This document shows positions 1 to 5,459 of a stretch of DNA of 10,713 nucleotides, piece by piece; the stretch's first letter is position 1, and each line of letters starts with the position of its first letter. Below the pieces are notes generated by a model, which was not told the origin of the DNA, ran no database searches, and worked only from the letters and a program-made list of their open reading frames with translations. Position numbers and translations under genes: made by a program. Source of the stretch: SPDF01 sp963812085 (GTDB taxonomy: Bacteria > Gemmatimonadota > Gemmatimonadetes > Gemmatimonadales > GWC2-71-9); assembly GCA_963812085.1 (NCBI GenBank), contig CAWETL010000007.1, positions 1 to 10,713 on the forward strand, given 5' to 3'.

Positions 1-19
1 TGCCATGTGATGTCAACTT

Positions 20-1097
20 CGAAGTGCGCCGCTCGCCGCGATAGCGGGTGGGGCGTGGGCGGTCAGGGGACATAGCATTCCTCCGGGGTGCGGAAGCCGA
101 GGCGTTTGCGGGGGCGTTGGTTGAGGGTGGTGGCGATCCTCGTGCAGTCTTGGTCGCTGAGCGCCGCCATGGACTGGCCCTTCGGGACGTACTGCCGGAT
201 CAAGCCGTTCGTGTTCTCGTTGGTGCCCCGCTCCCAGGCGTGGTGCGGGGTGGCGAAGTAGACGCGAGTCGAGGTGCCCGCCTCCAGCGCGGCGTAGCCG
301 TGAAACTCGGTGCCGTTGTCGACCGTGAGGGTGCGGACGGGATGCGGTTGGGCCTGGAGCAGTGGGGCCGCACACCGGTTCACCTCGGCGGCGGTGCGGG
401 CGGCGAGCTTGCCGAGCACGAGGAAGCCGGTTCGTCGCTCCACGAGGCTGAGCAGGCAGGGGCGGGTGCCCGCCGGTCCCACCATCGTATCCCCTTCCCA
501 GTCGCCGATCCGCGCCCGCCGCTCGACGAGGCCCGGCCGGGCGGTGATGGGGCGTTTCCCCAGGAGGCGGCCCCGGCTGTCGGGCCGACCGTAGCGCTTC
601 CGACCGTGCCGCCGCCCGCCGCGGAGCTCGCGGTAGAGCGCGCCGCCCTGCCGCTTGTCGGCCCAGATGTAGCGATAGATGGTTTCGTGGCTGATGCGGA
701 GCCGCTCGTCGCGGCGGAGCCGCCCGGCGATCTGCGCGGGACTCCACTGCCGCGCCAGGCCGTGGCACACCAAGGCGTATTCCTGCGCTGTGAAGCGGGG
801 CCCTCGACGGGGGTCACGCCGTCGGCCCCGCGCGTACCAATCGGCGAGCTGCGGGCGGTAGCTACCGTCGTGGCGCGTGGCATTGCGGCGGAGCTCGCGG
901 AAGACGGTGCTCCGGTGCCGGCCGAGGACCTGGGCGATGACGGCCACGGCATAGCCCAACTGGCGGAGGGCGCTCAGGGTGTATCTTTCGTCCGCGGTGA
1001 TCTGTCGATACATGGAAGCCTTCGTTCTCTTGGAGGAGAATGGAAGTCTACCGGGTTGGCAGGTCACCGTTTCATTGCCGGGAACTGTCGCACTTAG
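20..1097 (-). mobile_element. IS30-family insertion sequence (ends approximate)
   Basis: The element is defined by a complete IS30-type transposase gene on the - strand. Candidate imperfect terminal inverted repeats flank it: both ends, read inward, begin AAGTGCG (22-28 on the left; the reverse complement of 1089-1095 on the right). They stay partly similar for about 15 more bases, for example C.GCTCGCCG against CAGTTCCCGG. IS30-family ends are normally imperfect repeats of 20-30 bp with 2-3 bp target duplications. I cannot fix the exact ends or a duplication here. The right end lies about 16-20 bases before the first attC R'' box at 1114, so the element sits in or beside the cassette preceding that attC, whose gene is not in the window. 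Confidence 0.75.
63..1013 (-). CDS. IS30-family DDE transposase
   Basis: This 316-residue protein would catalyse cut-and-paste or circle-mediated transposition of its own IS. The N-terminus begins MYRQITADERY, followed by a helix-turn-helix (about residues 20-42, with GRHRSTVFREL), as in IS30 transposases. The catalytic core shows GDWEGDT (Asp175), VDNGTEF (Asp232) and ERGTNENTNGLIR (Glu266). Asp232 and Glu266 are separated by 33 residues, the DD(33)E spacing of the IS30 group. The C-terminus LNQRPRKRLGFRTPEE is also typical. The frame is open upstream to an ATG at 1067, but the start at 1013 matches the family N-terminus and has GAAGG five bases before it. All three catalytic residues and the full length are present, so the gene looks intact. 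It runs opposite to the cassette genes. Confidence 0.95.
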   Translation of the reverse strand: MYRQITADERYTLSALRQLGYAVAVIAQVLGRHRSTVFRELRRNATRHDGSYRPQLADWYARGRRRDPRRGPRFTAQEYALVCHGLARQWSPAQIAGRLRRDERLRISHETIYRYIWADKRQGGALYRELRGGRRHGRKRYGRPDSRGRLLGKRPITARPGLVERRARIGDWEGDTMVGPAGTRPCLLSLVERRTGFLVLGKLAARTAAEVNRCAAPLLQAQPHPVRTLTVDNGTEFHGYAALEAGTSTRVYFATPHHAWERGTNENTNGLIRQYVPKGQSMAALSDQDCTRIATTLNQRPRKRLGFRTPEECYVP

Positions 1098-1113
1098 TTT
1101 ATGAATCCGCGCC

Positions 1114-1203
1114 GCCTAACCAGCGCATGCAGCTGACGAGGGCGCGCTGTGCCGTGGCAGCCGCCGCGCAGCGCCCTCGCAGCTCATGCGCCAGTCGTTA
1201 GGC
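1114..1203 (+). repeat. attC site 1 (90 bp)
   Basis: The R'' box GCCTAAC is at 1114-1120 and the R' box GTTAGGC at 1197-1203. The left arm after R'' reads CA-GCGCATG-C-AGCTG-A-CGAGGGCGC. The reverse complement of the right arm reads GACTG-GCGCATG-AGCTG-CGAGGGCGC. The arms therefore pair with two extra bases (C and A) on the left arm, as expected for extrahelical bases that set attC polarity. The inner region is short compared with site 2. The gene of the cassette that owned this attC is missing, with an IS30 element lying immediately upstream. Confidence 0.9.
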
Positions 1204-1251
1204 GCACTTCCACCCAGCTCCCGACCTGCCCGAGCCCCCGCCATTCCAGTC

Positions 1252-1280
1252 TTGCGCGCTGGAGCACCCAGCAGTACTGT
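1252..1280 (+). promoter_or_regulatory. Candidate promoter of toxin-antitoxin cassette
   Basis: A possible -35 TTGCGC (1252-1257) is followed after 17 bases by a possible -10 TACTGT (1275-1280), which overlaps the left edge of the operator palindrome. The match to consensus is moderate. The same TTGCGC hexamer serves as the candidate -35 of the ArsR operon in this window. A private promoter is usual for toxin-antitoxin cassettes. Confidence 0.4.
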
Positions 1281-1298
1281 TAGACGTACATCTAACAG
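1277..1298 (+). promoter_or_regulatory. Palindromic operator upstream of antitoxin
   Basis: This is a 22-bp near-perfect palindrome: arms CTGTTAGA and TCTAACAG flank a centre with GTAC, with only one symmetric pair mismatched. It ends 11 bases before the antitoxin ATG and overlaps the candidate -10. Phd/YefM antitoxins repress their own operons by binding palindromes, and YefM sites contain TGTACA-like cores. CGTACA is seen here. Autoregulation by the antitoxin and its toxin complex is therefore likely. Confidence 0.75.
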
Positions 1299-1309
1299 GT
1301 GCCCACGCC

Positions 1310-1591
1310 ATGCCAAAGATGCCCGACATCATCCCGATCACCGATCTCCGCCAAGATGCAGCGGGCGCTCTCGACCGAGTCCGCCGGTCCCGCGAGCCGG
1401 TGGTGATCACCCAACGTGGCCGAGCGGCGGCCGTGATGCTCAGCATGGAAGCCTATGAGCTCGGGGAGCGGGAACGACAGATCCTCCGCATCCTCGCCGC
1501 TGGCGAACGGGAGATCGCGAAGGGCAAGGGCCGTGAGCTCGCCGCCGTCCTGGCGGAAGCCGACCGGATGCTGAGGGATGTCCACGCGTGA
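1310..1591 (+). CDS. Phd/YefM-family antitoxin
   Basis: This 93-residue protein would neutralise the toxin encoded directly after it and repress the operon. The N-terminal half has the Phd/YefM fold pattern: IIPITDLRQDAAGALDRVR, then PVVITQRGRAAAVMLSMEAYE (about residues 30-50), the standard motif for DNA binding and dimerisation. The C-terminal half (LGERERQILRILAAGEREIAK onward) is charged and helical, as expected for the toxin-wrapping tail. The start at 1310 follows the palindromic operator. An alternative ATG at 1319 would shorten it by three residues. Its stop overlaps the toxin start by four bases (GTGA), so the two are translationally coupled. This is the first gene of the cassette 1198-2006. 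Confidence 0.92.
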   Translation: MPKMPDIIPITDLRQDAAGALDRVRRSREPVVITQRGRAAAVMLSMEAYELGERERQILRILAAGEREIAKGKGRELAAVLAEADRMLRDVHA

Positions 1592-1890
1592 AGGTGCGGT
1601 TCACGCCGACGGGCGATCGACAATTCCTCGACGTCATCGCGTACATCCTCGCGGAGCGGCCGGCGGCCGCCCGTCGGTTCTACACGCGAGCCCTCAAGGC
1701 GCTCAGTCGGCTGGAGAAGTTCCCCGAGTCCGGGCGCCGTATTCCGGAGTTTCGAGGCCTCCCCTACCGCGAGGTCATCGTCCGGCCCTATCGGTTCTTC
1801 TACCGCGTACAGGGCACCACCGTCTGGGTCGTTGGCGTGTGGCATAGCGCCCAATTGGCGGCGGAGCCTGAGGCGACGGAAGGCGCCTAA
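1588..1890 (+). CDS. ParE/RelE-superfamily toxin
   Basis: This 100-residue protein of the ParE/RelE fold should inhibit growth when free of its antitoxin. The target (gyrase for ParE-like, ribosome-bound mRNA for RelE-like proteins) cannot be decided from the sequence. Visible family features are the N-terminal strand VRFTPTGDRQFLDVIAYI, the helical stretch AARRFYTRALKALSRLEKFPESGR, then REVIVRPYRFFYRV (residues 61-74) and a last strand VWVVGVWHSAQ with a conserved-type His. The pattern FPESGR...PYRFFYRV favours a ParE-like member. It starts with GTG at 1588, overlapping the antitoxin by four bases. The TAA stop lies inside the R'' box of the following attC, so the cassette is packed with no 3' spacer. 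Confidence 0.92.
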   Translation: MKVRFTPTGDRQFLDVIAYILAERPAAARRFYTRALKALSRLEKFPESGRRIPEFRGLPYREVIVRPYRFFYRVQGTTVWVVGVWHSAQLAAEPEATEGA

Positions 1891-2012
1891 CCAGCGCATG
1901 CAGCTGACGAGGGCGCGCTGGTGCTGGCAGCCGCCACGCCATACGTTCTAACCGAGGATGGCGCAGCGGCAGCCGCGCAGCGCCCTCGCCGCTGATGCGC
2001 GTTTCGTTAGGC
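1885..2012 (+). repeat. attC site 2 (128 bp), long form
   Basis: R'' GCCTAAC is at 1885-1891 and R' GTTAGGC at 2006-2012. The arms pair as in site 1. The inner part forms a second imperfect hairpin: a left side with GGCAGCCGCC...CGCCAT and a right side with ATGGCGCAGCGGCAGCCGCG, around a loop holding GTTCTAAC. The TAA of the ParE/RelE toxin is part of R''. This is the best-preserved long-form site and serves as reference for the damaged ones. Confidence 0.93.
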
Positions 2013-2034
2013 CTCACTCCAAGCCCCGGGACCT

Positions 2035-2490
2035 ATGCAGGATGCCGTTCACGTCCGACTGGCTCGACCTTCCGAACGACTCGCGCTTGAGGCATTGCAG
2101 GCGCGCGCCTCGCTCGCCAATCCCTCAGATCGCGAGGCGATCCTTGCCAATCCGGACGCCATCGACCTCCCCCAAGCACAAATCGACGACTGCCAGGTTT
2201 ATGTCGCTGAGATCGCCGGGTCTATCCAGGGATTTGCAGCACTGCTTCCGCGCGAAGATGGCAACGCGGAGCTGGACGCACTCTTTGTCGACCCAGGTAC
2301 CTGGCGCCAAGGGATCGGCCGCAAGCTGATCGATCGTTGCGTGGCGGTGGCGCGCCTGCAAGGCGCGGCAGCCATTCACGTCGTTGGGAACCCACATGCT
2401 GAGGGCTTCTATCGTGCGTGTGGCTTCGAGCTCGTCGGTACCACCGCTACTCGCTTCGGAGTCGGCCACTTGATGCGGAGGCTGCTTTGA
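2035..2490 (+). CDS. GNAT-family N-acetyltransferase (cassette gene)
   Basis: This 151-residue protein with a single acetyltransferase domain transfers an acetyl group from acetyl-CoA to an unknown substrate. Motif A is clear: LDALFVDPGTWRQGIGRKL (residues 80-98), with the pyrophosphate-binding R-Q-G-I-G-R loop at 91-96. Motif B follows as GFYRACGFELVG (124-135). The N-terminus MQDAVHVRLARPSERLALEAL is the usual first strand and helix. The ATG at 2035 lies 22 bases after the upstream attC, with no strong ribosome binding site in that short leader. The gene is alone in its cassette (2007-2607). Substrate class (drug, protein N-terminus or small molecule) cannot be read from the sequence. Confidence 0.9.
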   Translation: MQDAVHVRLARPSERLALEALQARASLANPSDREAILANPDAIDLPQAQIDDCQVYVAEIAGSIQGFAALLPREDGNAELDALFVDPGTWRQGIGRKLIDRCVAVARLQGAAAIHVVGNPHAEGFYRACGFELVGTTATRFGVGHLMRRLL

Positions 2491-2535
2491 GCGCGAGGTC
2501 TTCAGTCGCCGGCAGCTGGCAGGCTTGGCAGTGAG

Positions 2536-2613
2536 GCCTAACCAGCCCATTCAGCCGCCGAGGGCGCGCTGGCTCGGGCAGCGCCCTCGCCGCTGATGCG
2601 CGTTTCGTTAGGC
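2536..2613 (+). repeat. attC site 3 (78 bp), short form
   Basis: R'' GCCTAAC is at 2536-2542 and R' GTTAGGC at 2607-2613. The left arm reads CAGCCCATTCAGCCGCCGAGGGCGC, with changes (GCCCATT for GCGCATG) that slightly weaken pairing with the right arm GCGCCCTCGCCGCTGATGCG. The inner hairpin of site 2 has been lost, leaving a small loop of about CTGGCTCGGGCA. Its right arm matches that of site 2 almost base for base. Confidence 0.9.
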
Positions 2614-2696
2614 GGCGCTCGGCACACTGCCTGCTTCGCACATCCCTAAGGGCACGAGAGAGAGATGGACTGACAGGCCCGGCCGGGCGGGGAGAA

Positions 2697-3161
2697 ATGA
2701 CGAACGAAGTGCGACTGCGGAACATCGAGCCCAACGACCTCCCCATCTTCTACGAGCAACAACTCGACGCCGACGCCACGCGGATGGCAGCCTTCCCTGC
2801 CCGCGACCGCGCAGCCTTCGACGCCCATTGGGCGACAAACATCCTCGGCAACCCGGCGGCGATCAACCAGACGATTGTCGTCGACGGCCAGGTCGCGGGC
2901 AACATCGGGAGCTGGCCCCAGGACGGGGTCCGCCTCGTCGGCTATTGGATCGGCAAGGAGCATTGGGGCAAGGGTGTCGCGACCCGGGCGCTCACCGCTT
3001 TCCTGCACCTCGTGACCGAGCGTCCGCTCCACGCGCACGTCGCCAGGCACAACCTCGGCTCGATCCACGTCCTGGAGAAGTGCGGCTTCCGCGTCGAGCG
3101 CGAGGGAAGCGGCGAGGTCGCCGGCGAAGGCGTCACCGAGCTCGTGCTCGTGCTGCGCTGA
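2697..3161 (+). CDS. GNAT-family N-acetyltransferase, RimJ/RimL-like
   Basis: This 154-residue acetyltransferase is of the RimJ/RimL type (N-acetylation of a protein N-terminus or small amine; exact substrate unknown). The N-terminus EVRLRNIEPNDLPIFYEQQLD is typical. Motif A is seen as VGYWIGKEHWGKGVATRAL (residues 81-99), with the acetyl-CoA loop W-G-K-G-V-A-T. Motif B is N119-L-G-S-IHVLEKCGF (to 131), where the N..S..V.EK.GF pattern is diagnostic. The start at 2697 has GGGGAG a few bases upstream. The leader from the preceding attC is 83 bases, the longest clear leader among the cassettes here. The protein is not closely similar to the GNAT one cassette upstream, so this is not a simple duplication. 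A 97-base untranslated spacer separates it from the next attC. Confidence 0.92.
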   Translation: MTNEVRLRNIEPNDLPIFYEQQLDADATRMAAFPARDRAAFDAHWATNILGNPAAINQTIVVDGQVAGNIGSWPQDGVRLVGYWIGKEHWGKGVATRALTAFLHLVTERPLHAHVARHNLGSIHVLEKCGFRVEREGSGEVAGEGVTELVLVLR

Positions 3162-3258
3162 GGCCCCTGCCCGCGACGGTGCGTCCTGCTGCCAGGCACT
3201 GGAGTAGTCAACTGGCCGCGCATGGGGTTGGTCGTGCCGAACTCCGAATCGATCTGCG

Positions 3259-3323
3259 GCCTAACCAGCGCATGCAGCTTACGAGGGCGCGCTTTGCTCT
3301 GGCAGCCGCCACGCCGTAGGTTC
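3259..3323 (+). repeat. attC site 4, left half only
   Basis: R'' GCCTAAC is at 3259-3265, with a left arm CAGCGCATGCAGCTTACGAG and the inner GGCAGCCGCCACGCCGTAGGTTCT, as in the long-form sites. After GGTTCT (ending about 3323) similarity stops. The right inner arm, L' and the R' GTTAGGC box are absent from the following sequence. The break falls in the loop apex of the predicted long-form hairpin. Without R' this site should not recombine in the normal way. Confidence 0.8.
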
Positions 3324-3514
3324 TCATAGAACTCAGCGCACTTAGCCTGTTCGTCGCGAACCCACTGACGGAGATCAGTCAGTTCTATTGGCCGCGCGGT
3401 CGGCAAGGTGGTCATTCGCGTCGCGGACCAGCCTGCGCTGGAGCCACTCCGAGTCCGGTTCGTCCTGCAACTGCTCCAGGATCAAGCGATCGTCCCCCGC
3501 CCCAACCGCCCCCC
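3324..3514. other. Junction spacer between half attC and ArsR operon
   Basis: No intact gene is seen here. The - strand carries a short coding-like relic at 3375-3494 (separate entry). A second - strand frame from ATG at 3415 reads TARPIELTDLRQWVRDEQAKCAEFYENL and then runs into the half attC, where it loses meaning. Both look like gene remains cut by the junction at about 3323. The last part, before 3515, is a C-rich stretch leading into the ArsR promoter. Confidence 0.4.
3375..3494 (-). pseudogene. Possible truncated coding remnant, unidentified
   Basis: A - strand frame ending in TGA at 3375 encodes DDRLILEQLQDEPDSEWLQ followed by RRLVRDANDHLADRAANRTD. It is acidic and helix-rich, with codon choice like the neighbouring genes. 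No start codon fits: upstream the frame enters a G-rich low-complexity stretch next to the ArsR promoter. I do not recognise the family. A frameshift could link it to the overlapping frame below 3415 (ELTDLRQWVRDEQAKCAEFYE). This could be chance; confidence is low. Confidence 0.25.
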
Positions 3515-3543
3515 TTGCGCGACTTGGACGAACACCATATACT
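3515..3543 (+). promoter_or_regulatory. Candidate promoter of ArsR-SRPBCC-VOC operon
   Basis: A -35-like TTGCGC (3515-3520), a 17-base spacer and a -10-like TATACT (3538-3543; one mismatch to TATAAT) are seen. The -10 overlaps the left arm of the operator palindrome. Transcription would start about seven bases later, at or next to the ATG at 3551, giving a leaderless or nearly leaderless mRNA. This agrees with the lack of a ribosome binding site before that ATG. Confidence 0.55.
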
Positions 3544-3562
3544 GAACCATATGGTTCAGTAT
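3539..3562 (+). promoter_or_regulatory. Perfect 24-bp palindrome at ArsR start (operator)
   Basis: The half-site ATACTGAACCAT is followed directly by its exact reverse complement ATGGTTCAGTAT. The ATG at the dyad centre is the likely start codon of the ArsR regulator. ArsR-family dimers bind such dyads over promoters, so binding here would block both the -10 and the start of the message. This is strong evidence of autorepression. Confidence 0.85.
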
Positions 3563-3916
3563 GCTTCTGCCGAGCTCGATGCCGCCTTCGCCGCGCTCTC
3601 CGATGCCACCCGCCGCGGGGTCCTGGAGCAGCTCGGCGGCGCCGACGCCTCGATCACCGAGCTGGCCGACCGGTTCCGGATGACGCTCACCGGGATGAAG
3701 AAGCATGTCGGTGTCCTGGAAGAGGCCGGGCTCGTCCGCACCGAAAAGATCGGCCGCGTGCGGACCTGCAGGCTCGGGCCCCAGCGGCTTGCCGACGTCA
3801 ACGCCTGGCTCGAGCGGTACCGGAAGATGTGGGAGGAACGATTCGCCGAATTGGACAAGGTGCTCGAGGAACTACAACACAAGGAGAGGTCAGATGAACG
3901 CCGCCACAAGCAATGA
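3551..3916 (+). CDS. ArsR-family transcriptional regulator (SdpR-like)
   Basis: This 121-residue winged-helix repressor would control its own operon with the SRPBCC and VOC genes. AAFAALSDATRRGVLEQL (about residues 11-28) is the classic ArsR first helix. SITELADRFRMTLTGMKKHVGVLEEAGLV (34-62) is the helix-turn-helix, followed by the wing EKIGRVRTCRL. The C-terminal helix AWLERYRKMWEERFAELDKVLEEL is typical of ArsR proteins paired with AHSA1/SRPBCC genes. There is no CxC metal motif in the recognition helix, so it is probably not a classical arsenic or zinc sensor. A longer start at 3515 exists, but the ATG at 3551 sits at the centre of the operator and fits the family length. It overlaps the next gene by 23 bases. 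Confidence 0.93.
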   Translation: MVQYASAELDAAFAALSDATRRGVLEQLGGADASITELADRFRMTLTGMKKHVGVLEEAGLVRTEKIGRVRTCRLGPQRLADVNAWLERYRKMWEERFAELDKVLEELQHKERSDERRHKQ

Positions 3917-4400
3917 CACGACCGCACGCACCACGACCGAACGGAGGTCCGAACGTGAGCTCGTCGTCACGCGCACCTTCAACGCCCCGCGCGAGATGGT
4001 GTTCAAGGCGTGGAGCGACGCCGAGATCTTCAAGCGCTGGTGGGTGCCGAAGTCGGTCCCCATCAAGCTGCTCTCGTGCGACATGGATGTCCGCACCGGC
4101 GGCAGGTACAAGCTGGTCTTCAGCCATCCTGACGCACCGGAGCCGTTCGCCTTCTTCGGCAGGTACATCGACGTGGTGCCCCCGTCGCGCATCGTCTGGA
4201 CCAACGAGGAGGCAGGTGAGGCGGGCCAGGTCACGACGGTCACGTTCGAGGAGAAGGGCGGCAAGACGCTTGCCGTGATGCACGATCTCTATCCGTCAAA
4301 GGAAGCGCTCGACGAAGCGATCGCATCGGGCAGCACGAGCTGGAACAGCGAGACGTTCGAGCAGCTGGATGCGGTGCTCGCGGAGGGGAGCCGGCGCTAG
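3894..4400 (+). CDS. SRPBCC/AHSA1-domain protein
   Basis: This 168-residue START-like (SRPBCC, Aha1-C-terminal type) protein is a single hydrophobic-cavity domain thought to bind small lipophilic ligands; its ligand is unknown. Family signs are ELVVTRTFNAPREMVFKAWSD (about residues 23-43), FKRWWVPK, GGRYKLVF, FFGRYIDVVPPSRIVWT, TTVTFEEKGGKTLAVMHDLY, and a final helix SWNSETFEQLDAVL. The first 22 residues are a polar, Thr-rich extension. The start at 3894 has AAGGAGAGG just upstream, within the end of the ArsR gene, so the two are translationally coupled. ArsR genes followed by AHSA1 genes are a common bacterial pairing, and co-regulation by the 3539-3562 operator is expected. No defects are seen. 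Confidence 0.93.
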   Translation: MNAATSNDTTARTTTERRSERELVVTRTFNAPREMVFKAWSDAEIFKRWWVPKSVPIKLLSCDMDVRTGGRYKLVFSHPDAPEPFAFFGRYIDVVPPSRIVWTNEEAGEAGQVTTVTFEEKGGKTLAVMHDLYPSKEALDEAIASGSTSWNSETFEQLDAVLAEGSRR

Positions 4401-4447
4401 CGACGATCGCGAGCGCCAGGCGGAGACGCAACCCAGGAGACACCCAG

Positions 4448-4909
4448 ATGTCCAAAGTGACACCGTTCCTGATGTTCAACGACCAGCTTGACGCCGCCAT
4501 GGCGTTCTACACCACCACGTTCCCGGACTCCGAGATCAGGAAGGTCGCCCGCGCCGGCAAGGACGGACCGGTCACGTCGGCCGAGTTCGTCATCGGTGGC
4601 CAGTCCTTCATGGGGTACAACGGCGGCCCGTACTTCACGTTCTCCGAAGGTTTCTCGCTCTTTGTCGACTGCGAGGACCAGGGAGAGGTTGACAGGTACT
4701 GGGACAAGCTCGTCAGCGCCGGCGCCACCCCGTCGCAGTGTGGCTGGATCACCGACCCGTTCGGCGTCACGTGGCAAATCGTGCCGAGGCGTTTCATGGA
4801 ACTCATCGCCGACACGAACCCGAAGAAGGTGCAGGCTGTCATGGACGCGATGATGACCATGGTGAAGCTCGACGTGGCGGCACTGGAGAAAGCGTACGAA
4901 GACGCATAG
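4448..4909 (+). CDS. PhnB-like VOC-superfamily protein
   Basis: This 153-residue vicinal-oxygen-chelate protein is of the PhnB / 3-demethylubiquinone-methyltransferase-like (glyoxalase-fold) group. Reading in order: VTPFLMFNDQLDAAMAFY (4-21), a beta-rich middle with EFVIGGQSFMGYNGGPYFTFSEGFSLFV, then YWDKLVSAGATPSQCGWITDPFGVTWQIVP (84-113). The last of these is the C-terminal beta-alpha-beta module with the DPFG turn. The tail PKKVQAVMDAMMTMVKLDVAALEKAY is the usual amphipathic end. Enzymatic activity is not established for most of this family. AGGAGA lies about eight bases before the ATG. It is 47 bases after the SRPBCC gene and probably the last gene of the ArsR operon. ArsR, SRPBCC and VOC/PhnB genes often travel together. 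Confidence 0.93.
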   Translation: MSKVTPFLMFNDQLDAAMAFYTTTFPDSEIRKVARAGKDGPVTSAEFVIGGQSFMGYNGGPYFTFSEGFSLFVDCEDQGEVDRYWDKLVSAGATPSQCGWITDPFGVTWQIVPRRFMELIADTNPKKVQAVMDAMMTMVKLDVAALEKAYEDA

Positions 4910-5107
4910 CAGCCGCAGGCGTCGTCATCATGCTCGAGCAGATCGAGGACGGCGCCCTGGTCCGACCGAACACCTCGTCGGGGCGTTCACCGAGGGCCTG
5001 TGCGGGTATCCCCCAGGCCCTTTCCGAGCGCCCTGACCTGGACAGCGGAGTGGGCTCGCAGAAATCGGTGCGGGTTGAAGCCCGTCGCATTGCCAATGAC
5101 GGCGGAT
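4910..5107. other. Spacer after VOC gene, nothing recognised
   Basis: About 200 bases follow the VOC stop without a convincing gene, terminator or attC-like arm. Frames are open on both strands, but their translations (Arg, Pro and Gly rich) look like GC-bias artefacts. The sequence runs directly into the esterase remnant. Earlier, more degraded parts of that gene may lie here, but I could not recognise them. Confidence 0.4.
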
Positions 5108-5275
5108 GTCACCCGTCTCGAGTACACTTGATGCCCCGATGGGGCAACGGTGGTGCACTACACCATCCTGGGAGGAGGCCATTCCTGGCCCGGCGGCAAA
5201 CTGGCTGGTCGGCCCCACCACCAGCAGCATCGACGCGACCAGTCTGATGTGGGCGTTCTTCCGTGAGCACCACCT
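5108..5275 (+). pseudogene. C-terminal relic of LpqC/PHB-depolymerase-like esterase
   Basis: Pieces of the C-terminal end of an alpha/beta-hydrolase of the LpqC / polyhydroxybutyrate-depolymerase type can be read on the + strand. The first frame gives VTRLEYT, then a TGA at 5129-5131, then CPDGATVVHYTILGGGHSWP. In this family the GGGH.WPG segment carries the catalytic His. After about 5199-5209 the match jumps frame and continues as VGPTTSSIDATSLMWAFF to about 5265, the expected last helix (..DIDAT..MW.FF..H). The relic therefore has one in-frame stop and one frameshift, and lacks the nucleophile (GxSxG) part entirely. It is non-functional. It lies between the VOC gene and the YeiH gene, and is further evidence that the block has been rearranged. 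Confidence 0.65.
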
Positions 5276-5459
5276 TCCGCCCCCAGATGACAACTCCAGG
5301 CGGGGCTCCGTTCCGTCCCGTTCGGTGCCGCGCCGTTCGACCAGACGTCCATCCCCGCCCGATGCCGCCCGCCGCCCGGGCCCGGCCGGTGATGGGCATC
5401 GCTCCCTGACAGGGATTCAACCCGCCGGCCCGCGGCGCCCCCTTCTCACTTCTCCCCTC
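5276..5459. other. Intergenic spacer, nothing recognised
   Basis: About 180 bases lie between the esterase relic and the 3' end of the YeiH gene. A small inverted repeat TCCCTG/CAGGGA at about 5403-5415 has a one-base centre and no T-run, so it is not a convincing terminator for either flanking gene. Confidence 0.3.

Noticed and set aside
48..1097. Long + strand open frame across the IS30 element
   Set aside because: It is antisense to a transposase with all catalytic residues. Its translation is Gly/Ala/Arg biased with no recognisable domain, a GC-bias shadow.
1114..2613. Recurrent repeats as a CRISPR array
   Set aside because: The repeats are palindromic 78-128 bp sites separated by gene-sized, coding DNA, with RYYYAAC/GTTRRRY boxes. 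That fits attC, not CRISPR.
2035..3161. The two GNAT cassettes as a tandem duplication
   Set aside because: Apart from the short acetyl-CoA loop motif their proteins differ throughout, including motif B and the N-terminus. They belong to different GNAT groups.
5412..5423. tRNA-like T-arm (GGGTTGAATCCC on the - strand)
   Set aside because: The T-loop reads TTGAATC instead of TTCRANY, and no anticodon arm or acceptor stem could be found around it.
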